Source: Calditrichota bacterium (GTDB lineage Bacteria > Zhuqueibacterota > Zhuqueibacteria > Residuimicrobiales > Krinioviventaceae). Taken from it: a stretch of DNA of 8,105 nucleotides. Position numbers and translations under genes: made by a program. Under the pieces are notes generated by a model. It ran no database searches, was not told the DNA's origin, and saw only the letters and a list, made by a program, of their open reading frames with translations. Positions 1-6,649 of the stretch are shown one piece after another; the first letter of the stretch is position 1; the number at the start of each line of letters is the position of its first letter. The stretch spans positions 1-8,105 of the forward strand of contig RPQV01000134.1 of assembly GCA_003818595.1 (NCBI GenBank), in the 5' to 3' direction.

Positions 1-513
1 AACTTTGGCATCAAGGGCGCCAAAGGGTTCATCGAGGAGCAAAACTCGCGGTTCCACCGCCAATGCGCGCGCAAGGGCGACACGCTGTCGTTGCCCGCCC
101 GACAGTTGGGTGGGATAACGGTGGGAAAGCTCTTCCAGTTTGACCAATCTCAGCAATCCGTGAATTTTTTCCTGTATCTCCTGTTTGGACGGGCGCAAAT
201 TGCGTGGTCGCACGCGCAATCCAAATGCAATATTTTCAAATACCGTCATGTGACGGAACAAAGCGTAATGCTGAAAGACAAATCCCACACGACGAGCACG
301 TACATTCTGGCTGGTTGCGTCCTCGCCGTTAAAATGGATCCGACCTTCATCACAGTACTCCAATCCTGCAAGAATGCGCAAAAGTGTGGTTTTACCGCAG
401 CCTGATGGTCCGAGCAGTGCGAGAAGCTCGCCGGTCTGCACCTGCAAACTAATGTTTTTGAGCGCGGTAAATGCGCCGAATCGTTTGGTCAGGTTTTGAA
501 ATTCTATTTTCAT
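1..513 (-). CDS. cysA: Sulfate/thiosulfate ABC transporter ATPase CysA (N-terminal half, cut by window edge)
   Basis: This is the nucleotide-binding subunit that powers sulfate import on the cytoplasmic face of the CysT/CysW channel. I translated it directly: 171 residues are open from the ATG at 513 to the window start. Walker A GPSGCGKT lies at residues 35-42, the Q-loop glutamine at 81, the signature LSGGQ at 137-141 and Walker B VLLLDEP at 157-163, followed by the GALDA D-loop at 165-169. CysA proteins usually have about 340-360 residues, so roughly half is missing, including the switch histidine and the C-terminal domain. The start ATG overlaps the cysW stop (ATGA, 4 bp), a typical sign of translational coupling. 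The ABC motifs are certain. The sulfate assignment rests on the neighbours sbp, cysT and cysW as well as overall similarity to CysA. Confidence 0.95.
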   Translation of the reverse strand, partial: MKIEFQNLTKRFGAFTALKNISLQVQTGELLALLGPSGCGKTTLLRILAGLEYCDEGRIHFNGEDATSQNVRARRVGFVFQHYALFRHMTVFENIAFGLRVRPRNLRPSKQEIQEKIHGLLRLVKLEELSHRYPTQLSGGQRQRVALARALAVEPRVLLLDEPFGALDAKV

Positions 514-1418
514 GACGCTTTCTCCTCGCTGATTTTTTCTGCGTTTTTGATGTGCTGTCTCGTTTTCCATCCAACAATACTCTTTGCGGCCAGAGTGACC
601 AGGGCCAATAACGTCAATAGAGAAGCGAGAGAAAACGCAGCGATGGTATTATACTCATTATACAAAATTTCAACGTGCAATGTCAGAGTGTTGGTCAAAC
701 CACGAATATGCCCTGATACAACCGAGACAGCTCCGAACTCTCCCATTGCGCGGGCGTTGCAGAGTATAACGCCGTATATGACACCCCATTTCACATTTGG
801 TAAGGTGACGCGCCAGAACGTTTGCCATCCGTTGGCGCCTAACGAAATTGCAGCCTCTTCTTCTTCAGTTCCTTGAGCCTGCATCAGAGGAATGAGTTCC
901 CTCGCAATAAATGGGAATGTTACAAAGATAGTCGCGAGCACAATGCCGGGCACAGCGAAAATGATTTGAATATTATGTTCATACAACCAAGGGCCAAGCC
1001 AACCGTGAAGTCCGAAAATTAATACATATATGATACCGGAGACAACCGGAGAAACGGAAAAAGGTAAATCGATCAAGGTGATGAGAAGGTTTTTACCCTT
1101 AAACTCGAATTTTGCGATTGCCCATGAGGCGGCTAATCCGAAGATAAGATTTAAGGGAACCGCAATCCCTGCAGCCAGAAGAGTTAAGCGAATAGCGGCA
1201 AGCGCCTCCGGCTCACGAAAGGCTGAAATATAAAATTGCCATCCCTTTTGCAGTGCGGACGTGAAAACCACCACAACAGGAAGAAATATGAATAAGCCGA
1301 GGAAACCCAAGGCTAAGATGATCAACATCATTTTAACGAAAAACGGTTCAGTACGGACGCGCCTACTGATGGATCGACTCTGCATTTGAATGGATATTGT
1401 AGAGGATTGGCTTGTCAT
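510..1418 (-). CDS. cysW: Sulfate ABC transporter permease CysW
   Basis: One of the two inner-membrane permease subunits that form the sulfate channel; it pairs with CysT and docks on CysA. The protein has 302 residues, a normal length. After a polar N-terminus (residues 1-27) come hydrophobic segments near 30-55, 72-102, 112-138, 150-172, 212-236 and 258-284. The cytoplasmic EAA loop that contacts the ATPase is at about 187-207 (EEAAISLGANGW...LP), the hallmark of binding-protein-dependent permeases (Pfam BPD_transp_1). The segment RAMGEFGAVSVVSG at 223-236 is typical of CysW. The ATG at 1418 is immediately preceded by an in-frame TAA, so no upstream start is possible; GAGAG sits 6 bases before it. 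The stop overlaps the cysA start. The 90-bp gap from cysT is unusually long for this pair and contains a tiny open frame, described separately. Confidence 0.96.
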   Translation of the reverse strand: MTSQSSTISIQMQSRSISRRVRTEPFFVKMMLIILALGFLGLFIFLPVVVVFTSALQKGWQFYISAFREPEALAAIRLTLLAAGIAVPLNLIFGLAASWAIAKFEFKGKNLLITLIDLPFSVSPVVSGIIYVLIFGLHGWLGPWLYEHNIQIIFAVPGIVLATIFVTFPFIARELIPLMQAQGTEEEEAAISLGANGWQTFWRVTLPNVKWGVIYGVILCNARAMGEFGAVSVVSGHIRGLTNTLTLHVEILYNEYNTIAAFSLASLLTLLALVTLAAKSIVGWKTRQHIKNAEKISEEKAS

Positions 1419-1427
1419 TTACGGCTC

Positions 1428-1499
1428 TCAATGTGAAATCGTGGTTACTGCCATGATCGTGCATCGTTCATTTTTCTGAATCGGTACAGAGTTGCTCAT
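1428..1499 (-). CDS. Possible 23-codon leader/coupling ORF between cysT and cysW
   Basis: A short open frame, MSNSVPIQKNERCTIMAVTT... ending in ISH, fills most of the 90-bp gap between cysT and cysW. It starts 9 bases after the cysT stop and its TGA lies 9 bases before the cysW ATG. The bases of its stop codon run into the GAGAG that would serve as the cysW ribosome site. That geometry would suit translational coupling, with ribosomes leaving the small frame reinitiating at cysW. Against this, no Shine-Dalgarno sequence precedes its ATG, the peptide resembles nothing I recognise, and frames this short occur by chance. I list it as a candidate only. Confidence 0.15.
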   Translation of the reverse strand: MSNSVPIQKNERCTIMAVTTISH

Positions 1500-1508
1500 T
1501 GGTTTCAA

Positions 1509-2345
1509 TCAGGCTCGTTGCTGACGGGTAGTCCACCACTGCAGCAGATTGATCAGCAGCAATAGCACAAAGGATACCATCAACATGATGACAGCGAGCG
1601 CTGTTGCCCCAGTATAGTCATATTGCTCCAATTTAGTGATGATCAGCAGCGGTGTGATCTCTGTATGCATCGGCATGTTGCCGGCGATAAAAATGACTGA
1701 ACCGTATTCGCCAATGGCGCGGGCAAACGCCATGGCGAAACCAGTGAGCAGCGCCGGCCACACCGTAGGGAAAATGACACGCCCAATGGTTTGGATACGA
1801 TGTGCACCTAAAATGGCTGCGGCTTCCTCAACATCAGGTTCGATATCTTCCAAGACCGGCTGCACGGTTCTGACAACAAATGGAAGGCCAATGAACGTGA
1901 GGACGAGAATCACACCAAACGGTGTGAATGCAACTTTCAATCCTAATGGCGCCAACCATTTGCCGATCCATCCGTTTGGAGTATAGATGGCGGTAAAAGC
2001 GATGCCCGCGACAGCAGTCGGCAATGCAAACGGTAAATCGACGATCGCGTCTACTAATTGCTTCCCGGGGAAACGATAACGCACCAACACCCAAGCGACA
2101 ATCAATCCAAAAACAGCATTAAGTAAAGCGCCGATAAAGGCGGCGCCAAAACTGAGGCGGTAGGAAGCTAATGCGCGCGGTGATGCGATTGTTTCCCAGA
2201 ATTGCGCCCAACTCATCGTTGCAGTCTTGAGGAAAATGCCTGCGAGCGGGATCAGCACCAACAAACTCAGGTAAAGCAGTGAAAATCCCATCGTCAGTCC
2301 GAAACCGGGGATTACGCTGCGCTTTTTAAACCAATGAGCTTTCAT
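1509..2345 (-). CDS. cysT: Sulfate ABC transporter permease CysT (CysU)
   Basis: The partner permease of CysW in the inner-membrane sulfate channel, 278 residues, full length for the family. Hydrophobic segments lie near 12-40, 64-89, 100-122, 138-158, 196-222 and 248-270. The EAA loop for ATPase docking is at about 172-193 (DVEEAAAILGAHRIQTIGRV). The segment FARAIGEYGSVIFIAGNMP at 207-225 is characteristic of CysT. The ATG at 2345 is fixed by an in-frame TGA directly before it, and AAAGGA stands 5 bases upstream. A second ATG four bases earlier is out of frame. The gene follows sbp by 69 bp with no convincing terminator between them, so it is probably cotranscribed. Confidence 0.96.
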   Translation of the reverse strand: MKAHWFKKRSVIPGFGLTMGFSLLYLSLLVLIPLAGIFLKTATMSWAQFWETIASPRALASYRLSFGAAFIGALLNAVFGLIVAWVLVRYRFPGKQLVDAIVDLPFALPTAVAGIAFTAIYTPNGWIGKWLAPLGLKVAFTPFGVILVLTFIGLPFVVRTVQPVLEDIEPDVEEAAAILGAHRIQTIGRVIFPTVWPALLTGFAMAFARAIGEYGSVIFIAGNMPMHTEITPLLIITKLEQYDYTGATALAVIMLMVSFVLLLLINLLQWWTTRQQRA

Positions 2346-2414
2346 TCATTTCCTTTTAATAATATCGGAGAATCAGCTGCAGATTGTTATTCATGCTTGC
2401 TGTTGAACCTTTTT

Positions 2415-3443
2415 TTATTTTTGCAGATAGATCTGATCGAAAACTCCGCCATCAGAAAAATGTATCTTTTGGGCTTTCTGCCAACCGCCGAAAACATCAT
2501 CAATCGTGAAAAGATTGATCTGTGGAAATTGTGCGGCATATTTAGCGACGATTGCGGGCGAGTGTGCCCGATAAAAATTTCTGGCTGCAATTTCCTGACC
2601 TTCCTCTGAATATAAATATTCGAGATAGGCTTGTGCAACGGTACGAGTATGGTGCTTATCGACCACTTTGTCGATCAGTGCGACCGTCGGTTCGGCCAGA
2701 ATGCTGAGCGAGGGGACGATGATCTCGTAATTTTCCGGATTCAGTTTTTTGATGAGAAGCAGCTCGTTTTCCCAATTGATCAGAACATCGCCAATGCCGC
2801 GCTCAACGAAGGTGGTGGTGGCGCCTCGGGCGCCTGAATCGAGGACAGGTACATTCTTGAAAAGTTTGGTGATAAATTCTTTGGCTTTTTGTTCATCGCC
2901 GTTGTTATTCTTGAGGGCATAACCCCAACCGGCGAGATAATTCCATCGGGCGACGCCTGAGGTTTTAGGATTGGGAGTAATGATTGAAACCCCCGGTTTG
3001 ATTAAATCATCCCAATCTTTGATTTTTTTAGGATTATTCTTGCGCACAAGAAAAGCGAGAGTCGAAGTATAAGGGGCACTGTTATGCGGCAGTCGCTTTT
3101 GCCAATCGGGCGGCAGTAGTTTTGCCTGTTCTGCGATGGCATCTATATCATAGGCTAATGCCAGGGTGACCACATCGGCCTGCAATCCATCGATCACCGC
3201 ACGCGCCTGTTTGCTCGAACCGCCATGGGACTGATTGATGGTGACACTCTCTCCCGTTTTTTCCTTCCAATATTTGGCGAATGCAGCATTAAAATCCTGA
3301 TACAATTCTCGTGTGGGATCATAGGAAACGTTCAACAGCGTTGTTGGCTTTTTTTGCGCCAAGGCGGGGTATGAAAACGTAAAGGCAAGACAGAAAACGA
3401 AAAACGAAAAAAGCGATTTGATGCATTTTGTTTGGGGAGTCAT
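2415..3443 (-). CDS. sbp: Periplasmic sulfate-binding protein Sbp
   Basis: The periplasmic receptor that captures sulfate and delivers it to CysTW. I choose the ATG at 3443 (342 residues) over the in-frame ATG at 3467: GGAG sits 7 bases before it, and the resulting N-terminus is a standard Sec signal peptide with basic residues at 6 and 9, a hydrophobic core at 11-24 and cleavage after PALA at 29. Family landmarks include NVSYDPTRELY at 38-48, QSHGGSSKQA at 71-80 and NPKTSGVAR at 158-166, the last matching the prokaryotic sulfate-binding signature. Further landmarks are LDSGARGATTTFVERGIGDV at 201-220 and TIDDVFGGW at 313-321. It resembles E. coli Sbp closely through its length. The mature chain, residues 30-342, contains no cysteine and no methionine, consistent with a protein made under sulfur starvation. 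Thiosulfate binding (CysP-like) is possible, but the motifs favour Sbp. Confidence 0.96.
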   Translation of the reverse strand: MTPQTKCIKSLFSFFVFCLAFTFSYPALAQKKPTTLLNVSYDPTRELYQDFNAAFAKYWKEKTGESVTINQSHGGSSKQARAVIDGLQADVVTLALAYDIDAIAEQAKLLPPDWQKRLPHNSAPYTSTLAFLVRKNNPKKIKDWDDLIKPGVSIITPNPKTSGVARWNYLAGWGYALKNNNGDEQKAKEFITKLFKNVPVLDSGARGATTTFVERGIGDVLINWENELLLIKKLNPENYEIIVPSLSILAEPTVALIDKVVDKHHTRTVAQAYLEYLYSEEGQEIAARNFYRAHSPAIVAKYAAQFPQINLFTIDDVFGGWQKAQKIHFSDGGVFDQIYLQK

Positions 3444-3450
3444 TTTATTT

Positions 3451-3454
3451 CTCC
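3451..3454 (-). promoter_or_regulatory. Ribosome binding site that sets the sbp start
   Basis: GGAG on the minus strand lies 7 bases before the ATG at 3443. The alternative ATG at 3467 has only a GAGG about 16 bases away, too distant to serve it. This decides the shorter, signal-peptide-initial reading of sbp. Confidence 0.7.
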
Positions 3455-3465
3455 AAAATTGATTC

Positions 3466-3471
3466 ATTATA
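3466..3471 (-). promoter_or_regulatory. Possible internal -10 box ahead of sbp
   Basis: A perfect TATAAT on the minus strand, preceded by TTTTG, lies between the porin stop and sbp. It would start transcription near 3459, just ahead of the sbp ribosome site, and so could give extra sbp message independent of the porin. At 16-18 bp spacing the best upstream hexamer matches the -35 consensus at only three of six bases. The region is AT-rich, so a chance match is quite possible. Confidence 0.25.
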
Positions 3472-3492
3472 CAAAATGAAAAGCCTCATTGA

Positions 3493-4878
3493 TCAATAGC
3501 TGAGCTGCAAACGACTGGATATGACTTTTTCCTGGACTCTGTCCGCTTCTTTGGCCGCTCCTCGATCAAAAGTGGATTGTTCATAGTTCAAACTGAATTT
3601 GATATTTTTATTCAGATACCAATTGATGCCGACGCCAATGGAGTTGATCTCCTGGATGGATTTTGCATTGTCGGCGAATAGCGGAAACGAGTTCTCATCG
3701 ACGGATAGATTGCTGAGACGCGCTGCCAGTTCGAACGCACCCCAACTGTTTTCTTTCGGATTAAACGAATTGGAGAGAGCTGCTCCCTTGAATGTCAGTT
3801 TTTGCCCGGTGAGCATGTATGATGCAGCGACCTGCCATGAGCTATTGCCCAGCTTTCTATTGGCGGCATCTAATTTAACGACCTGCTCTGAAATGACATA
3901 TTCAGCTAATATACCAAAAGGACCATTATAAAAATAAGCCTGGGGTGACATGCGTGTCCGCTTGCCGTTGGCAATCACGGTTCCTGCCGCAGTACCATCC
4001 GAGCGATAGCGGAAAGCGGTCAATTGTGCCGGGGTTTTATAGCTCGTGAGAGCCGGCGCCGATACGGTGCCGTTTTGGATGCCGCTGCTGCGTGCCAGGC
4101 CGAAACCAAAATTCTGCAGCCATCCGTCATTGTTCTTAAAGGGCAACAAGAATAAACGCGCCATGATGTCTTTTCCATCTTCGACATCTGTGTCTGCACT
4201 GGCGCCGTCTACAACGCCATTGAAAAGACCCACCGCATAAGTTATTGCGCCTTGAGCCAATTCACCATGAAGTTGTATGCCCAGATCGCGATTGGGCACC
4301 AGATTTGTCGGAAGCGAACGTTCCATGAACAAAAGATTGGCGCCCGACTGCAGCCTCTCGATCCCGATTGGTCCCTTCATTTTTCCGAAGCGCAGACGCA
4401 TTTGGGGCACATAATGAAAATCGATATAAGCATCTTGAACTGTTGCGCTTCCACCGCCAAAATCCATCATCAGGTAAAAATCAAAGTGCTTGTCGAGAGT
4501 GCCTTCAAAAATCGGCCTGATGCGTCGCATTAAAAACGTATTCGGATAGCTGTCCTGATCATCCGCTCCGAAGAAACGTGCATCAGATTGAATATAGCCG
4601 CGCAATTTGAGTTGAAAATTGCCGTCTGCTGATTTAAGATTGAAACCATCTTTACCGGCTGCCGCCACTGCCGTTTGTTTGCTTTTAGCAGTAGCATCCT
4701 CCTGAGCCAATTCCCACTTGCGCTCTAATATGCGTTCTTTTTGATCAATTTCTTCCAGTCGCTGCTGCAGGAGCGAATCTGATGGCGTCATACTTTGTGT
4801 TAGAGCCGGTGTGGGGATGAAATAAATGAGGCCGGCCATGCACAGATGCCTGACAATACGAACCATTTTATTTTCCAT
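3493..4878 (-). CDS. Porin_O_P family outer-membrane channel, candidate sulfate porin
   Basis: A 461-residue outer-membrane beta-barrel protein resembling the phosphate-selective porins OprO/OprP. A signal peptide covers about residues 1-28, ending PALTQ. A charged, probably coiled-coil stretch follows at 34-66 (LLQQRLEEIDQKERILERKW). The barrel begins near 86 with alternating strands: FQLKLRGYIQSDARFF at 88-103, the RRIRPIFEGTLDKHFDFYL region at 118-136 and FGKMKGPIGIERLQSG at 164-179, all typical of this family. The chain ends in RLQLSY, an aromatic terminus as used for barrel assembly. The start at 4878 has AAGGA 8 bases upstream. It is the first gene of the operon, 49 bp before sbp (103 bp family-typical terminators absent). 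I infer that it passes sulfate or a sulfur oxyanion across the outer membrane; the sequence alone does not prove selectivity. Confidence 0.88.
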   Translation of the reverse strand: MENKMVRIVRHLCMAGLIYFIPTPALTQSMTPSDSLLQQRLEEIDQKERILERKWELAQEDATAKSKQTAVAAAGKDGFNLKSADGNFQLKLRGYIQSDARFFGADDQDSYPNTFLMRRIRPIFEGTLDKHFDFYLMMDFGGGSATVQDAYIDFHYVPQMRLRFGKMKGPIGIERLQSGANLLFMERSLPTNLVPNRDLGIQLHGELAQGAITYAVGLFNGVVDGASADTDVEDGKDIMARLFLLPFKNNDGWLQNFGFGLARSSGIQNGTVSAPALTSYKTPAQLTAFRYRSDGTAAGTVIANGKRTRMSPQAYFYNGPFGILAEYVISEQVVKLDAANRKLGNSSWQVAASYMLTGQKLTFKGAALSNSFNPKENSWGAFELAARLSNLSVDENSFPLFADNAKSIQEINSIGVGINWYLNKNIKFSLNYEQSTFDRGAAKEADRVQEKVISSRLQLSY

Positions 4879-4938
4879 GATGATTTTCCTTCCAATATTA
4901 TTTGGAGCGCCTGGTCGTTGTCGATTCCGGTTTTTAAA

Positions 4939-4954
4939 ATCAAATTATGTGCCG
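4939..4954 (-). promoter_or_regulatory. Candidate sigma54 (-24/-12) promoter for the porin-sbp-cysTWA operon
   Basis: On the minus strand the sequence reads CGGCAC-ATAAT-TTGAT, against the sigma54 consensus TGGCAC-N5-TTGCW. The -24 GG is present and the 10-base spacing to the -12 G is exact. The mismatches are the first base and, more seriously, A in place of the usually conserved C at -12. Predicted initiation is near 4928, leaving a leader of about 50 bases before the porin ATG. The divergent neighbour is a sigma54 activator, and this was the only near-match I found in the intergenic region on either strand. Confidence 0.5.
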
Positions 4955-5006
4955 CAGATGAACGCGCAGAAGAGTTGAATAAAAACAATATGATAGAAAA
5001 TTATTC

Positions 5007-5035
5007 TTGAATCTTATTTTGATAACTGCTATATT
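5007..5035 (+). promoter_or_regulatory. Candidate sigma70-type promoter for the divergent regulator
   Basis: TTGAAT at 5007-5012 (four of six to the -35 consensus) and TATATT at 5030-5035 (five of six to the -10 consensus) are separated by exactly 17 bp. Transcription would begin near 5042, giving a leader of about 48 bases before the ATG at 5090. The -10 box lies inside the first copy of the repeated operator-like motif, which would permit autorepression. Confidence 0.45.
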
Positions 5036-5043
5036 TGGCAGTG
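5024..5043. promoter_or_regulatory. Operator-like site 1 (candidate activator binding site)
   Basis: AACTG-N8-GGCAGTG, containing the perfect inverted repeat ACTGC-N8-GCAGT (5025-5042). It is centred at 5033.5, about 105 bp upstream of the predicted sigma54 start site, and overlaps the regulator's -10 box. A second copy occurs 42 bp away. It is probably bound by the adjacent activator, by inference only. Confidence 0.45.
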
Positions 5044-5065
5044 TAAACTATCAAATATTGCGTAC

Positions 5066-5086
5066 AACTGAAAAATATGGTAGTTG
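5066..5086. promoter_or_regulatory. Operator-like site 2 (candidate activator binding site)
   Basis: AACTG-N8-GGTAGTTG, sharing AACTG-N8-GGYAGT with site 1 at an offset of exactly 42 bp, four helical turns. It also lies inside the inverted repeat ACAACT-N12-AGTTGT (5064-5087), centred at 5075.5, about 147 bp upstream of the predicted sigma54 start. It occupies the regulator's leader just before the ATG, where a ribosome site would be expected, which may explain why that site looks poor. Confidence 0.4.
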
Positions 5087-5089
5087 TTA

Positions 5090-6634
5090 ATGCAAAGATT
5101 TCAACTTATTCTGCTTCAGGTTTGGCAGGAAGCCTGCCGACACATTGAGATTTTTCGTTCCTGCAGTGCCATATCTGAACTCTTGCTGCCGCATCTGCCC
5201 GTGGAACAGGTTTTAATTTGTGTTTATGATGCAGAACGTTCGTATTTAGAAACGATAGCTGTGGGTTTATCGCCTGGACGTCAGTTGCCGGCAGGACAGG
5301 CGCCTATGCCTGCAAAACTCTGGCAAACGCTGGCAAAACGGTTCGAGACTGCCCCCCTTTTTCATTGTTCAGAAAAAGATGCAAACGATTTGATGCTGCT
5401 TACCGATGATGCGGCTGCTGCTGATACGCTGATCGGAAGGCTTGGTGCACCCCATCAAATTTCCGGTTTACTCATTATAATCGCTCGCGAAGGCCAATAT
5501 TTCAATCAACAGCATCGGAACATGATGGAAGCACTGCTTGATCCGTTCACAGTGGCGCTGGAAAATGACCGAAGAATTAGGGAACTCGCAGCATTGCGTG
5601 AAACCGCCGAGGCGGAGAAAAAGTCCCTAATGCAGCGTTTCTATCGCCAATCTCTCGAAAATCCTGTGGTCGGTGCGGAGCATGGTCTTGCGGTGGTGAT
5701 GGAACGGGTTGAACTGGTTGCCCGTTCCGATGTCCCGGTATTAATTCTTGGCGAAACAGGGACTGGTAAAGAATTAATCGCGCGTGAAATCCATCGGCGC
5801 TCGGCAAGAGCAGAAGGCCCTTTTATCCGAGTCAACTGCGGAGCAATTCCACCTGAACTTATCGATTCGCAATTATTTGGACATGAGAAAGGCGCTTTTA
5901 CCGGAGCTGTGGCCTCTCATCAAGGATGGTTTGAGCGGGCGCACACTGGAACGCTATTCCTCGATGAGATCGGCGAATTATCCCAGGCAGGCCAAGTACG
6001 CTTATTGCGCATTATTCAGGATGGCTGGTTGGAACGTGTTAGTGCGCGACAGCCGATTCATGTGGATGTCCGCGTTGTTGTCGCCACTCATCGTGATCTG
6101 GCTGAAATGGTCCGGCGGGGATTATTTCGCGAGGATTTATGGTACCGTTTGGCGGTTTTCCCCATTTTATTGCCGGCGCTGCGCGATCGAACAGAAGACA
6201 TCCCTGCATTGGCCAATCATTTCGCTGAACGAGCTGCGATTCGTTTCGGATTGCCGCCGCAAATGCTCTCTGCCGGCGATATTGAATTATTGAAGCATTA
6301 TCATTGGCCGGGAAATATCCGCGAACTGGGGAGCGTCATCGACCGTGCCGCCCTCATCGGCAACGGGGCCGGGTTGGAAATTGGAAAAGCGCTCGGATTT
6401 CTCGATGACGACAGGGTTAAAATGAATGACAAATCGTTCAAAACCGATGGCTCAGCGATGTTGCCGTTGGATGAGGCGATACGCCGCTACATCATAGCCG
6501 TTTTGCAGCGATGCGAAGGCAGAGTTGAAGGTCCACGCGGCGCTGCTACACTTCTGCGGGTTCAACCCAATACGTTGCGGGCACGAATGCGCAAGTTGAA
6601 AATAAACTGGACTGACTATAGACCGCAGCCTTGA
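5090..6634 (+). CDS. Sigma54-dependent transcriptional activator (GAF-like, AAA+, Fis-type HTH)
   Basis: A 514-residue enhancer-binding protein that would use ATP hydrolysis to open promoters held by sigma54 RNA polymerase. Residues about 10-160 look like a GAF sensor domain, followed by a charged linker at 160-185. The AAA+ domain has Walker A GETGTGKE at 221-228, the sigma54-contacting GAFTGA loop at 268-273, Walker B TLFLDEIGEL at 288-297, the arginine-containing FREDLWYRL at 346-354 and sensor II WPGNIREL at 406-413. All are intact, so it should be an active activator. Sensor I reads ATHRDL rather than the common ATNRDL. A Fis-type helix-turn-helix is at about 478-504. There is no response-regulator receiver domain, so it probably senses a small ligand. 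I start at the ATG at 5090, with TTG at 5084 as an alternative; no strong Shine-Dalgarno is present. Divergence from the sulfate operon suggests that operon is its target. Confidence 0.92.
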   Translation: MQRFQLILLQVWQEACRHIEIFRSCSAISELLLPHLPVEQVLICVYDAERSYLETIAVGLSPGRQLPAGQAPMPAKLWQTLAKRFETAPLFHCSEKDANDLMLLTDDAAAADTLIGRLGAPHQISGLLIIIAREGQYFNQQHRNMMEALLDPFTVALENDRRIRELAALRETAEAEKKSLMQRFYRQSLENPVVGAEHGLAVVMERVELVARSDVPVLILGETGTGKELIAREIHRRSARAEGPFIRVNCGAIPPELIDSQLFGHEKGAFTGAVASHQGWFERAHTGTLFLDEIGELSQAGQVRLLRIIQDGWLERVSARQPIHVDVRVVVATHRDLAEMVRRGLFREDLWYRLAVFPILLPALRDRTEDIPALANHFAERAAIRFGLPPQMLSAGDIELLKHYHWPGNIRELGSVIDRAALIGNGAGLEIGKALGFLDDDRVKMNDKSFKTDGSAMLPLDEAIRRYIIAVLQRCEGRVEGPRGAATLLRVQPNTLRARMRKLKINWTDYRPQP

Positions 6635-6649
6635 GTTTCAAATGATCTC

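Noticed and set aside
91..405. 104-codon plus-strand open frame at the window start
   Set aside because: It is antisense to cysA, whose Walker A, signature and Walker B motifs are all on the minus strand here.
2346..2414. Search for a terminator between sbp and cysT
   Set aside because: I saw no stem followed by a T-tract in this 69-bp gap; read-through in the operon is more likely.
5019..5061. IHF-like cores (TATCAA) at 5024-5019 on the minus strand and 5049-5054 on the plus strand
   Set aside because: The second half of the IHF consensus (TTR) mismatches at two positions in each, and the region is AT-rich.
5784..6293. 169-codon open frame overlapping the AAA+ domain in another frame
   Set aside because: The main frame encodes every expected AAA+ motif across this stretch; the alternative protein shows no recognisable features.
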